Below are positions 62,928-64,000 of a stretch of DNA of 64,000 nt, piece after piece. Each line of letters begins with the position of its first letter. Position 1 is the first letter of the stretch. The stretch is taken from contig NZ_BAJN01000011.1 in the NCBI RefSeq assembly GCF_000613725.1, forward strand, positions 33,017-97,016. The letters run 5' to 3'. The translations under genes and the position numbers were made by a program. The notes beneath the pieces were generated by a model. That model saw only the letters and a program-made list of their open reading frames with translations, was not told the DNA's origin and searched no databases. Origin of the DNA: Hoylesella pleuritidis JCM 14110 (GTDB lineage: Bacteria > Bacteroidota > Bacteroidia > Bacteroidales > Bacteroidaceae).

Positions 62928-63320
62928 AGTGTTTCTTCAGTGTCTTGGGATACAGAGGAAACACTTTTTTTCATTTGCACCGTAAAAATCAATAACAAGT
63001 ATTATGGTACAAAACCTGATAAATGGAAACACTACTTTGTGAAATGGCTGGTTGTACAAGGAAGATATGTACAAACACTGATTGCGGAATACCTTTTTAT
63101 CAATATTGACGACCAACTTAAGGCTCTCAACAAAAGAGATGAAAATGAATTAAAGAATTTGATAACGACACCAAGAGTAAAATATCGTAGACCATACGAT
63201 ACTTACATTGAGGAGTATCCTCACTTAGCAAGCTTTATGGCATCAGTTAATGGCAATGATTTTCTAATAGATCCGACAGGCAGTCGTCGCTTTCTCCAAG
63301 TTTCAAAGTTGATTATAACC
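62916..63320 (+). pseudogene. Fragment of a VapE-family protein of a mobile element
   Basis: The frame contains INIDDQLKALNKRDENELKN, ITTPRVKYRRPYDTYIEEYP and ASFMASVNGNDFLIDPTGSR, which is the C-terminal part of the VapE/D5-like ATPase domain (D-D, R-R-P-Y, T-G-x-R-R-F). The ATP-binding loop is missing upstream, and the frame loses similarity after RRFLQVS, where a primase sequence begins in another frame. It is a remnant from a prophage or integrative element. The start codon shown is only the frame opening. Confidence 0.72.
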
Positions 63321-64000
63321 AAAATCTATGGTATGACTTTGCTCTTGATGAAAGTGGGAGTCTTATAGATTTAGTTATGAGATTACATAATTGCAGTTTA
63401 GTACAAGCTATAGAGTTGTTTAATGGCAAACAAAATATCCTACCAATATTCTCCATAGCTAATAGCAAAACAATTTCTCCAAGCCAATCACGTATAGAGG
63501 TTATCGGCTCTACCAACTTATGTCATCCAAATCTCATAGAATATTTCACACATAGAGGAATCAATCTGAACATTGCGAAAAAATATTGTAGGGAAATCCA
63601 TTATAGAATTGGTGATAGGAGTTTTTACGCAATAGGCTTTCCAAACAATTCTTATGGGTATGCGTTGCGCAATCCATACTTCAAAGGGTGTTTGCCTCCT
63701 TCCGATGTGTCGTATGTTCCCAGTCCTTCAGAACAAATCAATCTGTTTGAAGGTTTTATGGATTATCTTAGTCTGCTTACGATGAGTCCAGATGAAGAGA
63801 AGAAAGTAGCACTGATACTGAACTCGATTAATAATATCAAAAAGTCAAGATTTTTTCTTTCAAAGCACAAGCTCATCTGTTCATATTTAGATAATGATGA
63901 AGGAGGAAAGCGGACTTTAGAACAACTTAAAAGAGACGGTTTTGCTGTTCAAGACTGCTCTTCCGTCTTCCAGAATTATAAAGACCTAAATGAGTATTTA
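63302..64000 (+). pseudogene. Toprim primase of a mobile element (truncated at both ends)
   Basis: In the frame beginning SFKVDYNQNLWYDFALDESG the sequence continues to the window end without a stop. SLIDLVMRLHNCSLVQAIEL fits the end of the CHC2-type zinc domain of Bacteroides mobilisation primases. Toprim residues follow: INLFEGFMDYLSLLTM (catalytic Glu) and ICSYLDNDEGGKRTLEQL (D-x-D). The first zinc-binding part is lost, and the sequence joins the VapE remnant directly. An in-frame ATG at 63377 could still start a shorter product. The 3' end lies outside the window. Confidence 0.75.

Overview
The window comes from a Bacteroidota chromosome, most likely Prevotellaceae or a close host-associated relative. 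The reasons are: promoters that repeatedly carry the Bacteroidota -7 box TAnnTTTG (with TTTG or TTG about 20 nt upstream in the best cases), weak or absent Shine-Dalgarno sites, and typical families such as Fkp, the AGE-type ManNAc epimerase, DUF1573, serine-type sulfatases, a FISUMP-type surface lipoprotein and carboxynorspermidine synthase. Most of the window is moderate in GC. The last 4 kb is partly AT-rich and accessory.

Layout. 1-1.7 kb: the end of an ECF sigma factor overlapping a protein that looks like an anti-sigma domain, one membrane helix and an outer-membrane beta-barrel in a single chain. 1.9-8.4 kb (minus): a long run of genes for a MATE exporter, a cytidylate-kinase-like protein, a YfcE phosphodiesterase and a dTDP-3-amino-6-deoxyhexose pathway (RmlB, FdtA-like isomerase, GNAT-like acyltransferase, DegT aminotransferase). 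8.5-14.3 kb (plus): xseA/xseB, a UvrD-type helicase with an inserted DEDDh exonuclease, and a phosphoesterase. 15-16.7 kb: a 67-aa protein and a surface lipoprotein. 17-23.8 kb (minus): a sialic acid operon (O-acetylesterase, mutarotase, MFS transporter, lyase, ManNAc 2-epimerase). 23.9-25 kb: a REP-associated (RAYT) transposase inside a long inverted repeat. 25-30.5 kb (minus): yfhO-fkp. 30.6-37.6 kb: pfs-luxS, a GNAT, nhaD, an unknown protein, carboxynorspermidine synthase and recA. 38 kb: initiator tRNA-Met. 38-44 kb (minus): GDSL hydrolase, M48 protease, LemA, a lytic transglycosylase, acyl-ACP thioesterase, YjbQ and Bcp. 44-51.6 kb (plus): alpha-2-macroglobulin, DUF1573 protein and ispH. 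52-60.3 kb: two sulfatases, rhamnose mutarotase, a TlpA-like protein, an RNA methyltransferase and dnaK. 60.4-64 kb: accessory genes, a voltage-gated K+ channel, and fused remnants of VapE and a mobile-element primase.

Two things stand out. First, the intergenic DNA holds a family of short tandem arrays with a strict 22-nt period at about ten places, in at least three unrelated sequence families, plus 8-nt arrays with inverted copies at convergent gene ends. Second, twelve genes, including dnaK, xseA and all five sialic acid genes, are each broken by what looks like one missing base inside a short run. Restoring one base gives a full-length protein every time. The uniformity suggests systematic sequence error more than real decay, but the sequence alone cannot prove it. 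Broken genes are listed as pseudogenes because the reading frame as given is interrupted.
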